Below are positions 27,442-38,600 of a stretch of 64,000 nucleotides of DNA, in pieces. The position numbers were made by a program, and so were the translations under genes. Each line of letters starts with the position of its first letter. The first letter of the stretch is position 1. A model generated the notes under the pieces. It worked only from the letters and a program-made list of their open reading frames with translations, searched no databases and was not told the DNA's origin. This stretch comes from Molossus alvarezi. Taxonomy: Eukaryota; Chordata; Mammalia; Chiroptera; Molossidae. The stretch is taken from the NCBI GenBank assembly GCA_037176705.1, contig JBAWUJ010000102.1, forward strand, positions 174,339 to 238,338, in the 5' to 3' direction.

Positions 27442-29402
27442 ATATTCATTCATTCCCACAGTTGTTTGACTAGAACATGTTTGTTCACAGTTTCCCTGCA
27501 AAGGTACTTAACTTCCCAGGGAAAAACATGCCACTGAGTGAATGTGGCCCCTGGCTCTCACAGAGTTTTGCCCATAATTCAGGATATCCAAGACTGCACC
27601 AGCAAGTCTTGTGTCTCTTTGTCTGGAACAAGAGAAAAAAAACTTACACTGCGAAGTTTAAGTGTGATTACCCCTTTACAAAAGGACATTTCTTAAACAC
27701 TTAACCAAAACAATATATGCTTTGAGGGTCCTCACGCTCTAGGCTTCATGGAAGTGACTTTTGTGCCACTGAAGTGAAGAGTTCTAACACAGTTCATTTG
27801 GAATAGGTATGGTTGTATACACTCTCCTACAAACAAAGTAGAGTGAAAAGTATGTCTAAGGACCTATCAAAAGTCAGGTTGCCACATTTCCTTACATCAA
27901 TACTTTCCACAACTGTACTAAGAACACGTAATCTGAACAACAGTACATCAGTGGTGGTTCCATTTCGTGTGAAGCGGGTATAGCCCTAGAATCTTTTTCT
28001 CAATATTTGGACATTATTTGAAGAAGGTTGTCTATTGGAACGCAGTTCTTTGAACAGAGAGCCACTAAACACTCAATTGGACACTGCAACCGTATTAAGG
28101 TATCCATTCTGCTCTTGAACTGAACGTTATTATATTGTTCTGCACAGAAGGAACACCAGTCATGAACACTTTTGACTATGCCAGGGTATTCCCATAGGTG
28201 CTTCGGGGAAATAGTCTTGAAACAAGGGAATCCATGTCCATTGTTCAAAGACTGACACTCCCTCTTTTAAATTGATCACCTTTTGGTTCTAATGGCTGGA
28301 ATAAAGGGATTGAGTACTTGTCAGTTATCAAGAAATAGGCTGAATTCGTCACAGGGAATTAGAAAGATAGGTTCAGGAGATTCCATTCATGAACAAGGTA
28401 CAATTCCAGCATTTCACAATGATGGAAAGCGTTTACTTTGAATTCTCAGGAGAAAACAGGTATCTACTCCTTATGTTTTTTGAGGAAATCGGTACAAACC
28501 GTGAAATGTAGGATGGATCCAAGAATGACACTGATTCATTCGGTAACAACTTTAAAGAATGTGTGTAGAACTGAATAGGGTGTAGATTTGCATGACCTGA
28601 ACATTGCCCTAACCAATGTGTTTGATTTCTGCAGCCCAGCCTTTGTTGGATATCAAGATGACTCCTAGACACTTCCAGGCAAACAACACATATGCAGGGC
28701 TAAAAGGTAGTATGTTGAAAGGCTGCCTCATCAACTAGTACAGGTTGACTTTCCTGGTCACATAGGAAAGAAGGCAGACACCTGCATTTACTTACAACAC
28801 TGTTTAACACTCCAATGTAAAGTATGCCCTGCACACCGGGCATAGTTAGTGTGTAAGTCATTGAAATGGATACCCAGGTCCACTGCACAAGTGCATTTTC
28901 TCTAGAACACTCCTCTTGTTCTCCTTCACAGAGATGTTCAATGTGAAAAACCCTTGGTGTTGTCAGTGTCTTCCAATTCATGGATTTACTCCTTGCATGG
29001 AGACAACCAATGTTTCAACTACATCACTTTAGATGTGTTCACTTTCACTGCGTCAAGAATGCACATGTGTGACACCAGTAGTTATCAGTCTTTCCATTGA
29101 TTCAGTCTTGGCCATACGTTGGTTCACTGTTCTGAGTAAGAATCATGTAAAACCAACTGCTACAGCAGAAACCAAACTTTTTCCAAGTATCGCCTTCAAA
29201 AACGGGTTTCAATACGATCCAATCTTTGAAACCATGAACAACACAGAACACAAAGAGGGATAACTTTTGATTCTACACATAAGTGGGCTCTGTCCTAGTT
29301 GTTCTTCCATGATATGACTGGATCTCCCTATAAAACGAGGAGAATGAACTTTAAAGTGTTCATGTTACTCAAGATCTGTGCACTAACTTAACCCAAATGG
29401 AA
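27442..29402 (+). repeat. Satellite monomer 15, 1,961 bp
   Basis: Shares the eight-A run (27635-27642) and caaagaggg with monomer 14. It also shows tgtagg and tcctag, variants otherwise typical of monomers 7 and 12, and G at 28227, which reappears at 52302. Confidence 0.95.
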
Positions 29403-31362
29403 ATATTCATTCATTCCCACAGTTGTTTGACTAGAACATGTTTGTTCACAGTTTCCCTGCAAAGGTACTTAACTTCCCAGGGAAAAACATGCCACTGAGT
29501 GAACGTGGCCACTGGCTCTCACAGAGTTTTGCCCATAATTCAGGATATCCAAGACTGTACCAGCAAGTCTTGTGTCTCTTTGTCTGGAACAAGAGAAAAA
29601 AACTTACACTGCGAAGTTTAAGTGTGATTACCCCTTTACAAAAGGACATTTCTTAAACACTTAACTAAAACAATATATGCTTTGAGGGTCCTCACGCTCT
29701 AGGCTTCATGGAAGTGACTTTTGTGCCACTGAAGTGAAGAGTTCTAACACAGTTCATTTGGAATAGGTATGGTTGTATACACTCTCCTACAAACAAAGTA
29801 GAGTGAAAAGTATGTCTAAGGACCTATCAAAAGTCAGGTTGCCACATTTCCTTACATCAATACTTTCCACAACTGTACTAAGAACACGTAATCTGAACAA
29901 CAGTACATCAGTGGTGGTTCCATTTCGTGTGAACCGGGTATAGCCCTAGAATCTTTTTCTCAATATTTGGACATTATTTGAAGAAGGTTGTCTATTGGAA
30001 CACAGTTCTTTGAACAGAGAGCCACTAAACACTCAATTGGACACTGCAACCATATTAAGGTATCCATTCTGCTCTTGAACTGATCGTTATTTTATTGTTC
30101 TGCACAGAAAGAACACCAGTCATGAACACTTTTGACTATGCCAGGGTATTCCCATAGGTGCTTCGGGGAAATAGTCTTGAAACAAGTGAATCCATGTCCA
30201 TTGTTCAAAGACTGACACTCCCTCTTTTAAATTGATCACCTTTTGGTTTTAATGGCTGGAATAAAGGGATTGAGTACTTGTCAGTTATCAAGAAATAGGC
30301 TGAATTCATCACAGGGAATTAGAAAAATAGGTTCAGGAGATTCCATTCATGAACAAGGTACAATTCCAGCATTTCACAATGATGGAAAGCGTTTACTTTG
30401 AATTCTCAGGAGAAAACAGGTATCTACTCCTTATGTTTTTTGAGGAAATCGGTACAAACCGTGAAATGTATGATGGATCCAAGAATGACACTGATTCATT
30501 CGGTAACAACTTTAAAGAATGTGTGTAGAACTGAATAGGGTGTAGATTTGCATGACCTGAACATTGCCCTAACCAATGTGTTTGATTTCTGCAGCCCAGC
30601 CTTTGTTGGATATCAAGATGACTCATAGACACTTCCAGGCAAACAACACATATGCAGGGCTAAAAGGTAGTATGTTGAAAGGCTGCCTCATCAACTAGTA
30701 CAGGTTGACTTTCCTGGTCACATAGGAAAGAAGGCAGACACCTGCATTTACTTACAACACTGTTTAACACTCCAATGTAAAGTATGCCCTGCACACCGGG
30801 CATAGTTAGTGTGTAAGTCATTGAAATGGATACCCAGGTCCACTGCACAAGTGCATTTTCTCTAGAACACTCCTCTTGTTCTCCTTCACAGAGATGTTCA
30901 ATGTGAAAAACCCTTGGTGTTGTCAGTGTCTTCCAATTCATGGATTTACTCCTTGCATGGAGACAACCAATGTTTCAACTACATCACTTTAGATGTGTTC
31001 ACTTTCACTGCGTCAAGAATGCACATGTGAGACACCAGTAGTTACCAGTCTTTCCATTGATTCAGTCTTGGCCATGCGTTGGTTCACTGTTCTGAGTAAG
31101 AATCAAGTAAAACCAACTGCTACAGCAGAAACCAAACTTTTTCCAAGTATCGCCTTCAGAAACGGGCTTCAATACGATCCAATCTTGGAAACCATGAACA
31201 ACACAGAACACAAAAAGGGATAACTTTTGATCTACACATAAGTGGGCTCTGTCCTAGTTGTTCTTTCCATGATATGACTGGATCTCCCTATAAAACGAGG
31301 AGAATGAACGTTAAAGTGTTCATGTTACTCAAGATCTGTGCATTTACTTAACCCAAATGGAA
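29403..31362 (+). repeat. Satellite monomer 16, diverging copy
   Basis: Carries many private changes, including one inside the variable part of its CENP-B box (29923-29939, AC instead of AG). The segment from about 31028 matches the 12,037-bp repeat units downstream (for example gtgagacacc, gttaccag and tcaagtaaa), so the left edge of the first 12-kb unit lies between about 30.8 and 31.03 kb. Confidence 0.93.
29923..29939 (+). promoter_or_regulatory. CENP-B box variant (monomer 16)
   Basis: Reads AC instead of AG in the variable dinucleotide before CGGG. The nine essential positions stay intact, so binding would be expected to survive. Confidence 0.75.
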
Positions 31363-33321
31363 ATATTCATTCATTCCCACAGTTGTTTGACTAGAACATG
31401 TTTGTTCACAGTTTCCCTGCAAAGGTACTTAACTTCGCAGGGAAAAACATGCCACTGAGTGAACGTGGCCCCTGGCTCTCACAGAGTTTTGCCCATAATT
31501 CAGGATATCCAAGACTGCACCAGCAAGTCTTGTGTCTCTTTGTCTGGAACAAGAGAAAAAAACTTACACTGCGAAGTTTAAGTGTGATTACACCTTTACA
31601 AAAGGACATTTCTTAAACACTTAACCAAAACAGTATATGCTTTGAGGGTCCTCACGCTCTAGGCTTCATGGAAGTGACTTTTGTGCCACTGAAGTGAAGA
31701 GTTCTAACACAGTACATTTGGAATAGGTATGGTTGTATACACTCTCCTACAAACAAAGTAGAGTGAAAAGTATGTCTAAGGACCTATCAAAAGTCAGGTT
31801 GCCACATTTCCTTACATCAATACTTTCCACAACTGTACTAAGAACACGTAATCTGAACAACAGTACATCAGTGGTGGTTCCATTTCGTGTGAAGCGGGTA
31901 TAGCCCTAGAATCTTTTTCTCAATATTTGGACATTATTTGAAGAAGGTTGTCTATTGGAACACAGTTCTTGGAACAGAGAGCCACTAAACACTCAATTGG
32001 ACACTGCAACCGTAGTAAGGTATCCATTCTGCTCTTGAACTGAGCGTTATTATATTGTTCTGCACAGAAAGAACACCAGTCATGAACACTTTTGACTATG
32101 CCAGGGTATTCCCATAGGTGCTTCGGGGAAATAGTCTTGAAACAAGTGAATCCATGTCCATTGTTCAAAGACTGACACTCCCTCTTTTAAATTGATCACC
32201 TATTGGTTCTAATGGCTGGAATAAAGGGATTGAGTACTTGTCAGTTATCAAGAAATAGGCTGAATTCGTCACAGGGAATTAGAAAGATAGGTTCAGGAGA
32301 TTCCCTTCATGAACAAGTACAATTCCAGCATTTCACAATGATGGAAAGCGTTTACTTTGAATTCTCAGGAGAAAACAGGTATCTACTCCTTATGTTTTTT
32401 GAAGCAATCGGTACAAACCGTAAAATGTATGATGGATCCAAGAATGACACTGATTCATTCGGTAACTACTTTAAAGAATGTGTGTAGAACTGAATAGGGT
32501 GTAGATTTGCATGACCTGAACATTGCCCTAACCAATGTGTTTGATTTCTGCAGCCCAGCCTTTGTTGGATATCAAGATGACTCATAGACACTTCCAGGCA
32601 AACAACACATATGCAGGGCTAAAAGGTAGTATGTTGAAAGGCTGCCTCATCAACTAGTACAGGTTGACTTTCCTGGTCACATAGGAAAGAAGGCAGACAC
32701 CTGCATTTACTTACAACACTGTTTAACACTCCAATGTAAAGTATGCCCTGCACACTGGGCATAGTTAGCGTGTAAGTAATTGAAATGGATACCCAGGTCC
32801 ACTGTACAAGTGCATTTTCTCTAGAACACTCCTCTTGTTCTCATTCACAGAGATTTTCAAAGTGAAAAACCCTTGGTATTGTCAGTGTCTTCCAATTCAT
32901 GGATTTACTCCTTGCATGGAGAAACCAATATTTCAACTAAATCACTTTAGATGTGTTCAGTTTCACTGCTTCAAGAATGCACATGTGTGACACCAGTAGT
33001 TATCAGTCTTTCCATTGATTCAGTCTTGGCCATACGTTGGTTCACTGTTCTGAGTAAGAATCATATGAAACCAACTGCTACAGCAGAAACCAAACTTTTT
33101 CCAAGTATCGCCTTCCAAAATGGCCTTCAATACGATCCAATCTTTGAAACCAAAAACAACACAGAACACAAAAAGGGATAACTTTTGATTCTATACATAA
33201 GTGTGCTCTGTTCTAGTTGTTCTTTCCATGATATGACTGGATCTCCCTATAAAACGAGGAGAATGAACGTTAAAATGATCACGTTACTCAACATCTGTGC
33301 GTTAACTTAACCCAAATGGAA
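31363..33321 (+). repeat. Satellite monomer 17, 1,959 bp
   Basis: Member of the 12,037-bp higher-order repeat; the matching copies start at 43400 and 55437. It is among the most diverged copies, with small compensating indels (gaacaagtac near 32314, agaaaccaat near 32920). These keep a 94-codon frame open by chance, and I do not call it a gene. Confidence 0.93.
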
Positions 33322-33573
33322 ATATTCATTCATTCCAACAGTTGTTTGACTAGAACATGTTTGTTCACACTTTCCCTGCAAAGGTACTTAACTTCCCAGG
33401 GAAAAACATGCCACTGAGTGAATGTGGCCCCTGGCTCTCACAGAGGTTTGCCCATAATTCAGTATATCCAAGACTGCACCAGCAAGTCTTGTGTCTCCTT
33501 GTCTGGAACAAGAGTAAGAAACTTACACTGCGAAGTTTAAGTGTGATTACACGTTTACAAATGGACATTTCTT
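33322..33573 (+). repeat. Satellite monomer 18, 5' part, cut by the L1 insertion
   Basis: Runs from the monomer start to the end of the first target-site-duplication copy. The same monomer resumes at 39720 on the other side of the L1. It carries private variants that both 12-kb duplicates share. Confidence 0.95.
33561..33573 (+). repeat. Target-site duplication, left copy, L1 copy 1
   Basis: The 13 bases atggacatttctt directly precede the element and are repeated at 39720-39732 right after its A-rich tail. Other monomers read aagg where both copies here read atgg, so the T was a private variant of the target monomer that was duplicated on insertion. Confidence 0.93.
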
Positions 33574-33654
33574 GATATTTGAATTTGTGGCGCGTAGGGT
33601 TCGCGAGGTGCGGAACGGAGCTGGGCGTCTTGCGGGAACCAGCAATCTCAGTGG

Positions 33655-33700
33655 TGGTATCATTTCCATTTTACAAAGGAGGAAGTTGTAACTCAGATAG
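33655..33700 (-). repeat. MIR-like SINE fragment
   Basis: The stretch with ccattttacaaaggagga and a following actcagatag resembles the reverse complement of the MIR core region (ccattttacagatgagga, then ctcagagag). It is short and diverged, as expected for this old mammalian SINE. Recognised by eye only. Confidence 0.4.
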
Positions 33701-33701
33701 A

Positions 33702-33823
33702 ATAGAGAGGAAGGGAGAAAAAGTGGGAGAAAGAGAGAAACATCGACATGAAAGGGACACATTGAGTGGCTGCCACCTGCACAACCCAACCTGGGCCGGG
33801 TACAAACTACAACTGAGGAGTGT
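33702..33823 (-). repeat. Ves-like bat SINE fragment
   Basis: The segment starting agagaggaagggaga, with gagagaaacatcga, a second imperfect copy of that motif, then ggctgccacctgcac, follows the order of the antisense 3' half of Ves, a tRNA-derived SINE of bats. The tRNA-like head is missing, so it is a 5'-truncated or cut fragment. It is the best organism marker in the window. Recognised from memory; a Dfam or Repbase comparison would settle it. Confidence 0.62.
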
Positions 33824-33837
33824 GTTGCCACGGTAAC
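33824..33837. promoter_or_regulatory. RFX X-box-like palindrome
   Basis: GTTGCCACGGTAAC has two half-sites, GTTGCC and GGTAAC (reverse complement GTTACC), with a 2-base spacer. This fits the RFX-family X-box. It lies at the junction between the SINE-like segment and the L1 5' UTR, 45 bases before the YY1-like site. Binding is inferred. Copies recur at 45861-45874 and 57898-57911. Confidence 0.5.
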
Positions 33838-34693
33838 GGAATTAAGCAGGAGAAAGCACCTTGCACATCACAAAGGAACCGAAAAATGGCGGCGGAGTGA
33901 ACGGAGCTACACAGACCGTCTCCCAGAACCAAACTGGAATTACAACTATAACACAGACAAATCGACGGGAAAAACCAACAGAAAAGCAGCTTGCGAGGAC
34001 CAGACAACGAGGGACACTGATTCCATCCCGGTAGGCTTGCGAAGGCGCGAGAAGGGGCTGGGAGCCCACGGTCGGCAGCTCGGCAGCAGCCTTAGCTGGG
34101 AGCGGCGCCCTCGGGTTACATTCCCAGGCTGCCCAACAGCGCACCCGGGACAGAGGCTGAAACAGCCACAGCCACTCACCTTGGGCTCCAGCGGAGGGAG
34201 GGCGGACTGGACTGGAACTGTGTCGGGACACTCGGGGTTTGGAGGGCGCTCAGAGCTTTGGCTGAGTGCAGCCACTCAGGAAGGTGGCCACATTGCTCCT
34301 TCCCAGAGCTCTGAGGAGAGGCAGCAGCCCCTCCCTCGGAGATCCAACCCCAGCCGGTGGGCCATTGAAGTGCTAATTGAGGCTCACTAACAACCAGCAT
34401 CTGTCCCACCCTCGTGAAAGCCCCTTGGCTGAGCACCAGAGGGAGTTTTTCAATCAACTGACAACCCAAAACTCATCAATTAACCTAGACTGCTAGCCTC
34501 CAGGCAAAAAGCTAGAGGATAACAGTACGTTTCCTGGGCTGGCAACTTTAACCAGGAAAGTAAGACTTGACAGTGGTGTTCAACGTGGGTCCTCCTTCGC
34601 TCATCTAAACACAGGAGAGGGAGCCACAAACAGCGAACACCAACACCCACAGGGAGAACTTGACAGGCTCCAAAGCCCACAGTGATAGCCAAA
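33838..34693 (+). promoter_or_regulatory. L1 5' UTR and internal promoter region
   Basis: Between the X-box-like site and the ORF1 ATG lies 856 bp, much of it GC- and CpG-rich (about 33.99-34.48 kb), the usual site of the L1 internal RNA polymerase II promoter. A YY1-like motif sits near its start. No tandem promoter monomers of the mouse type are seen. Several open frames cross it on both strands, but none looks coding. Confidence 0.75.
33883..33893 (+). promoter_or_regulatory. YY1-like site in L1 5' UTR
   Basis: AAAATGGCGGC matches the YY1 consensus AAnATGGCGGC. In human L1 a YY1 site lies about 12 bases from the 5' end and positions transcription start. By analogy the natural L1 start would be near 33865-33880, leaving roughly 290 bases of extra 5' sequence. 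Copies recur at 45920-45930 and 57957-57967. Confidence 0.6.
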
Positions 34694-35533
34694 ATGGTGA
34701 AACACAGAAACAGAAGCCGAATGAAAGAGCAAGACACCTCCACCAAAGATGAGATCAATGTGGAGCAATTAGGCATGTTAACAGAGCTAGAATTCAGAGC
34801 CATGATCTTGAGGAAGCTGAACAGCATGAGTAAGGACATAGAGACACTGTAAACAAGCCAATTGGAAATTAAAAACCAACAAGAAGAGATAAAAAATGAC
34901 ATATCCGAAATGAAAAACACATTGGAAGGTTTAAAAAGCAGAGTAGGGGAAGCTGAGGACCAGATCAGTGAATTAGAAGACAGGGTAGAAAAAATCAACC
35001 AATCAGAAAAACAAAAGGAAAAAACTATTAAAAAACAGGAAGACAGCTTAAGAGAACTATGGGACAACTGGAAACGTAATAATATTCGCATCATAGGAGT
35101 CCCCGAAGAAGAAGAAAAGGAGCAAGGGATAGAGAATATATTCAAAAAAATAGTGAGAGCAAACTTCCCTAATTTGGTGAAGGAAGAAGGCATTCAAGTT
35201 CAAGAAGCACAGAGAGTTCCAAGTAAGAAGAACCTAAACAGGCCCACACCAAGACACATAGTAATTAAAATGCCACAAATTAAAGACAAAGAGAGAATCC
35301 TAAAAGCAGCAAGAGATAAGCAACAGGTTACCTACAAAGGGAACCCCATAAGGCTCTCAGCTGACTTCTCACAAGAAACACTACAGGCCAGAAGAGAATG
35401 GCATGAAGTAATCAAAGTCATGAAAAACAAGAATCTGAATCCAAGACTACTCTACCCAGCAAGGCTATCATTCAAAATAGAAGATCAAATAAAGAGCTTC
35501 CCAGACAAAAAAAAGGCTAAGGGAATACATTAG
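34694..35533 (+). pseudogene. ORF1: L1 ORF1 with one in-frame stop, copy 1
   Basis: ORF1 protein is the trimeric RNA-binding chaperone of the L1 ribonucleoprotein. The ATG at 34694 has a good Kozak context (A at -3, G at +4). 52 codons follow, then TAA at 34850-34852, after which the same frame stays open to TAG at 35531-35533 (279 codons without the final stop; human ORF1p is 338 residues). After the stop come a heptad-rich coiled coil (EDQISELEDRVEKIN), an RRM-type region (NNIRIIGVPEE) and the C-terminal domain with TLQARREW and a final KLSF-like RLSFKIED segment. The N-terminus is shorter than in primates. Full-length product is not expected; reinitiation at ATG 34910 is conceivable but speculative. 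Confidence 0.92.
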
Positions 35534-35621
35534 CACCAAACCAGCATTGCAAGAAATGTTAAAAGGACTGCTGTAATTAGCAGTAGAAATGGGAAGAAAA
35601 ATAGAACCACACTAAACAAAA
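35534..35621 (+). other. L1 inter-ORF spacer
   Basis: 88 bases separate the ORF1 stop from the ORF2 ATG. No conserved element recognised. ORF2 of L1s is translated from the same bicistronic RNA by an unconventional mechanism. Confidence 0.8.
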
Positions 35622-38600
35622 ATGGCAATAAATAAGTACATATCAATAATCACCTTAAACGTAAATGGAGTGAATGCTCCCATAAAGAGACACAGAGTAT
35701 CTGATTGGATAAGAAAGCATGACTCATCTATATGTTGTTTACAAGAGACCCACCTCTCAACAAAAGACTCACATAGGTTGAAAGTAAAGGGATGGAAAAA
35801 AATTTTCCAAGCAAATGGAAAGCAAAAAAAAGCTGGGGTAGCATTTCTCATATCTGATAAAATAGATTTCAAAATGAAGATCATAACTAGAGACAAAGAC
35901 GGCCACTACATAATATTGAAAGGATCTATCCAACAGGAAGATATAACCTTGATAAACATATATGAACCCAATATAGGACCACCAAAATATATTAAAAATC
36001 TTCTGGAGGACTTCCAAGGAGAAATCGACAACAATACAATCATAGCAGGGGACTTCAACACCCCGTTGACAGCACTGGATAGATCCTCTAGGCAAAAAAT
36101 TAGCAAGGAAACAGAGACTCTAAATGAAGCACTAGACCAAATGGATTTAATAGATATCTATAGAGAATTACACCCCAAAACTACAGAATACACATTCTTC
36201 TCAAGTGCACATGGGACATTCTCAAAGATAGACCACATGATAGGACACAAACTAAATCTCTACAAGTTCAAGAAGATTGAAATCATATCAAGCATCTTCT
36301 CAGATCACAATGGCATGAAACTAGAAATCAATTGCAACAAGAACATGCAAAGACATTTCAACACATGGAGGCTAAATAGCATGTTATTAAACAATGAATG
36401 GGTCACCGAGGAGATCAAGGAAGAAATTAAAAACTTCCTGGAAACCAATGAAAATGAACACACAACAACACAAAATCTATGGGATGCAGCGAAAGCAGTT
36501 CTGAGAGGGAAGTTCATAGCACTACAGGCCTACCTCAAAAAACAAGAAAAATTTCTAATTGACTGTCTAACCTCACAACTTAAAGAATTAGAAAGCAAAC
36601 AAAAAGAAAACCCCAGAGCAAGTAGAAGGAAGGAAATAGTAAAGATCAGAGCAGAAATAAATGACATAGAGACCAAAAAAACAATTCAAAGGATCGATGA
36701 AACAAAGAGCTGGTTTTTCGAAAAGATAAACAAGATTGATGGACCCTTAGCTAGACTCACCAAGAAACAAAGAGAGAGAACCCAAATACACAAAATCAGA
36801 AATGAAAGAGGAGAAGTAACAACCAACACCACGGAAATACAAAAGATCGTTAACAACTACTATGAACAACTATATGGCAACAAATTCGACAATCTAAGCG
36901 AAATGGACAAATTTCTAGAAACACACAGTCTCCCAAAACTATTCCCGGAAGAGATAGAAAACTTGAAGAGACCAATAACAACTAAGGAAATTGAAGAGGT
37001 AATCAAGACTCTCCCAGCAAACAAAAGCCCAGGCCCAGATGGTTTCACGGGGGAGTTTTACCGAACATTCAAAAAAGAACTAACACCCATTCTCCTCAAA
37101 CTATTTCAAAAAATTCAAGAAGGAAGACTTCCAAACACGTTCTATGAGGCCAGCATAATTCTAATTCCAAAACCAGAAAAAGACACTACGAAGAAAGAAA
37201 ACTACAGGCCAATATCCCTGATGAACATAGACGCCAAAATCCTGAACAAAATATTACCAAATCGGATCCAGAAATACATCAAAATAATTATTCACCATGA
37301 CCAAGTGGGATTCATTCCAGGGATGCAAGGCTGGTATAATATTCGCAAATCAATAAACGTGATACACCACATAAACAAAATGAAGAATAAAAACCACATG
37401 ATCATATCAATAGATGCTGAAAAAGCATTCGACAAAATCCAGCATCCATTTCTGATAAAAACGCTCAGCAATGTAGGAATAGAGGGATCATTTCTCGACA
37501 TAATAAAGGCCATATATGAAAGACCTACAGCCAACATCATACTCAATGGACAGAAACTAAAAACATTTCCATTAAGAACAGGAACAAGACAGGGATGTCC
37601 ACTTTCGCCACTCTTATTTAACATTGTACTGGAAGTCTTAGCCACAGCAATCAGACATGAAGAAAAAATAAAAGGGATCCAAATTGGAAAGGAGGAAGTA
37701 AAACTGTCATTATTAGCAGATGACATGATATTGTACATAGAAAACCCTAAAGACTCCATCAAAAATCTATTAGACTTAATAAATGAATTTGGCAAAGTAG
37801 CAGGATACAAAATTAACGTCAAGAAATCGACGGCATTCTTGTACATCAATGATGAACTCACAGAAAGAGAAACTGAAAAAACAATCCCATTTACCATCGC
37901 TCCAAAAAAATTACGATACCTCGGAATAAACTTAACCAAAGAAGTAAAGGACCTATTTGCAGAAAACTACAGGTCATTGAAAAAAGAAATAGAAGAAGAT
38001 ATAAAAAAGTGGAAGCACATACCCTGTTCATGGATTGGAAGAATTAACATCATTAAAATGTCCATACTACCCAAAGCAATCTATAGATTCAATGCAATCC
38101 CCATCAAAATACCAACGACATATTTCATAGAACTAGAACAAATACTTCAAAAGTTCATATGGAACCAAAAAAGACCCCGAATAGCCACAGCAATCTTGAA
38201 AAAGAAGAACAAAGTAGGTGGGATCACAATACCAGATATCAGGTTATACTACAAAGCGACTGTAACCAAAACAGCCTGGTACTGGCACAAGAACAGGCAT
38301 ATAGACCAGTGGAACAGAACTGAAAACCCAGAAATGGACCCAAGGCAATACGCTCAATTAATATTTGACAAAGGTGGCAAGAGCATACAGTGGAGTAAAG
38401 ACAGCCTCTTTAATAAATGGTGTTGGGAAAATTGGACAACTACATGCAAAAAAATGAAACTAGACCATCAACTTACACCATACACAAAAATAAACTCAAA
38501 ATGGATAAAAGACTTAAATGTGACCCGTGAATCCATAAAAATTCTAGAAGAAAATGTAGGCAACAAAATTTCGGACATCATACGGAGCAGAATTTTCACT

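Larger units (their letters stand above)
1..33573. repeat. Satellite array, 1,960-bp monomer, 17 full copies plus a partial
   Basis: The same 1,960-bp sequence repeats head to tail with almost no length change: successive copies start at 1, 1961, 3921 and so on, with 1-bp shifts only in copies 14, 15 and 17. Copies 1-12 differ from each other at only a handful of sites, so homogenisation is recent and strong. The monomer is AT-rich. It has short open frames on both strands, but 1,960 is not a multiple of three, no frame crosses a monomer boundary, and none resembles a known protein. I see no gene, tRNA or rRNA in it. Each copy holds one CENP-B box. The monomer does not resemble alpha satellite, and I do not recognise its origin. 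Confidence 0.97.
33574..33823 (+). other. Non-L1-like 5' segment, possible 5' transduction
   Basis: These 250 bases sit inside the target-site duplication but upstream of anything that looks like L1. They begin with a CpG-rich stretch (33588-33645), followed by a MIR-like piece and a Ves SINE-like piece, both antisense. This is the texture of an ordinary genomic 5' flank. The simplest reading is that the mobilised RNA started at an upstream promoter and carried the flank along. The alternative is an L1 subfamily that has adopted this as a new 5' UTR. It is present in all three copies because they descend from one insertion. Confidence 0.6.

Noticed and set aside
36..33181. Repeated short open frames of 66-94 codons in every monomer, on both strands
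   Set aside because: They recur only because the DNA repeats. They have no recognisable domains, overlap on opposite strands, are destroyed by single variants in some copies, and monomer length is not a multiple of three.
1..33573. CRISPR array or bacterial tandem genes
   Set aside because: The repeat is ~2 kb without spacers, and the L1, SINE-like and MIR-like sequences are mammalian.
33842..35193. Antisense open frames of 97-237 codons over the L1 5' UTR and ORF1
   Set aside because: They mirror GC-rich or purine-biased sense sequence, have low-complexity composition and no family resemblance. An ORF0-like antisense gene cannot be supported.
34862..35533. ORF1 as an intact 223-codon gene starting at 34862
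   Set aside because: The codon there is TTG, just after an in-frame TAA. The natural ATG is at 34694 in the same frame, so this is the remainder of an interrupted ORF1.
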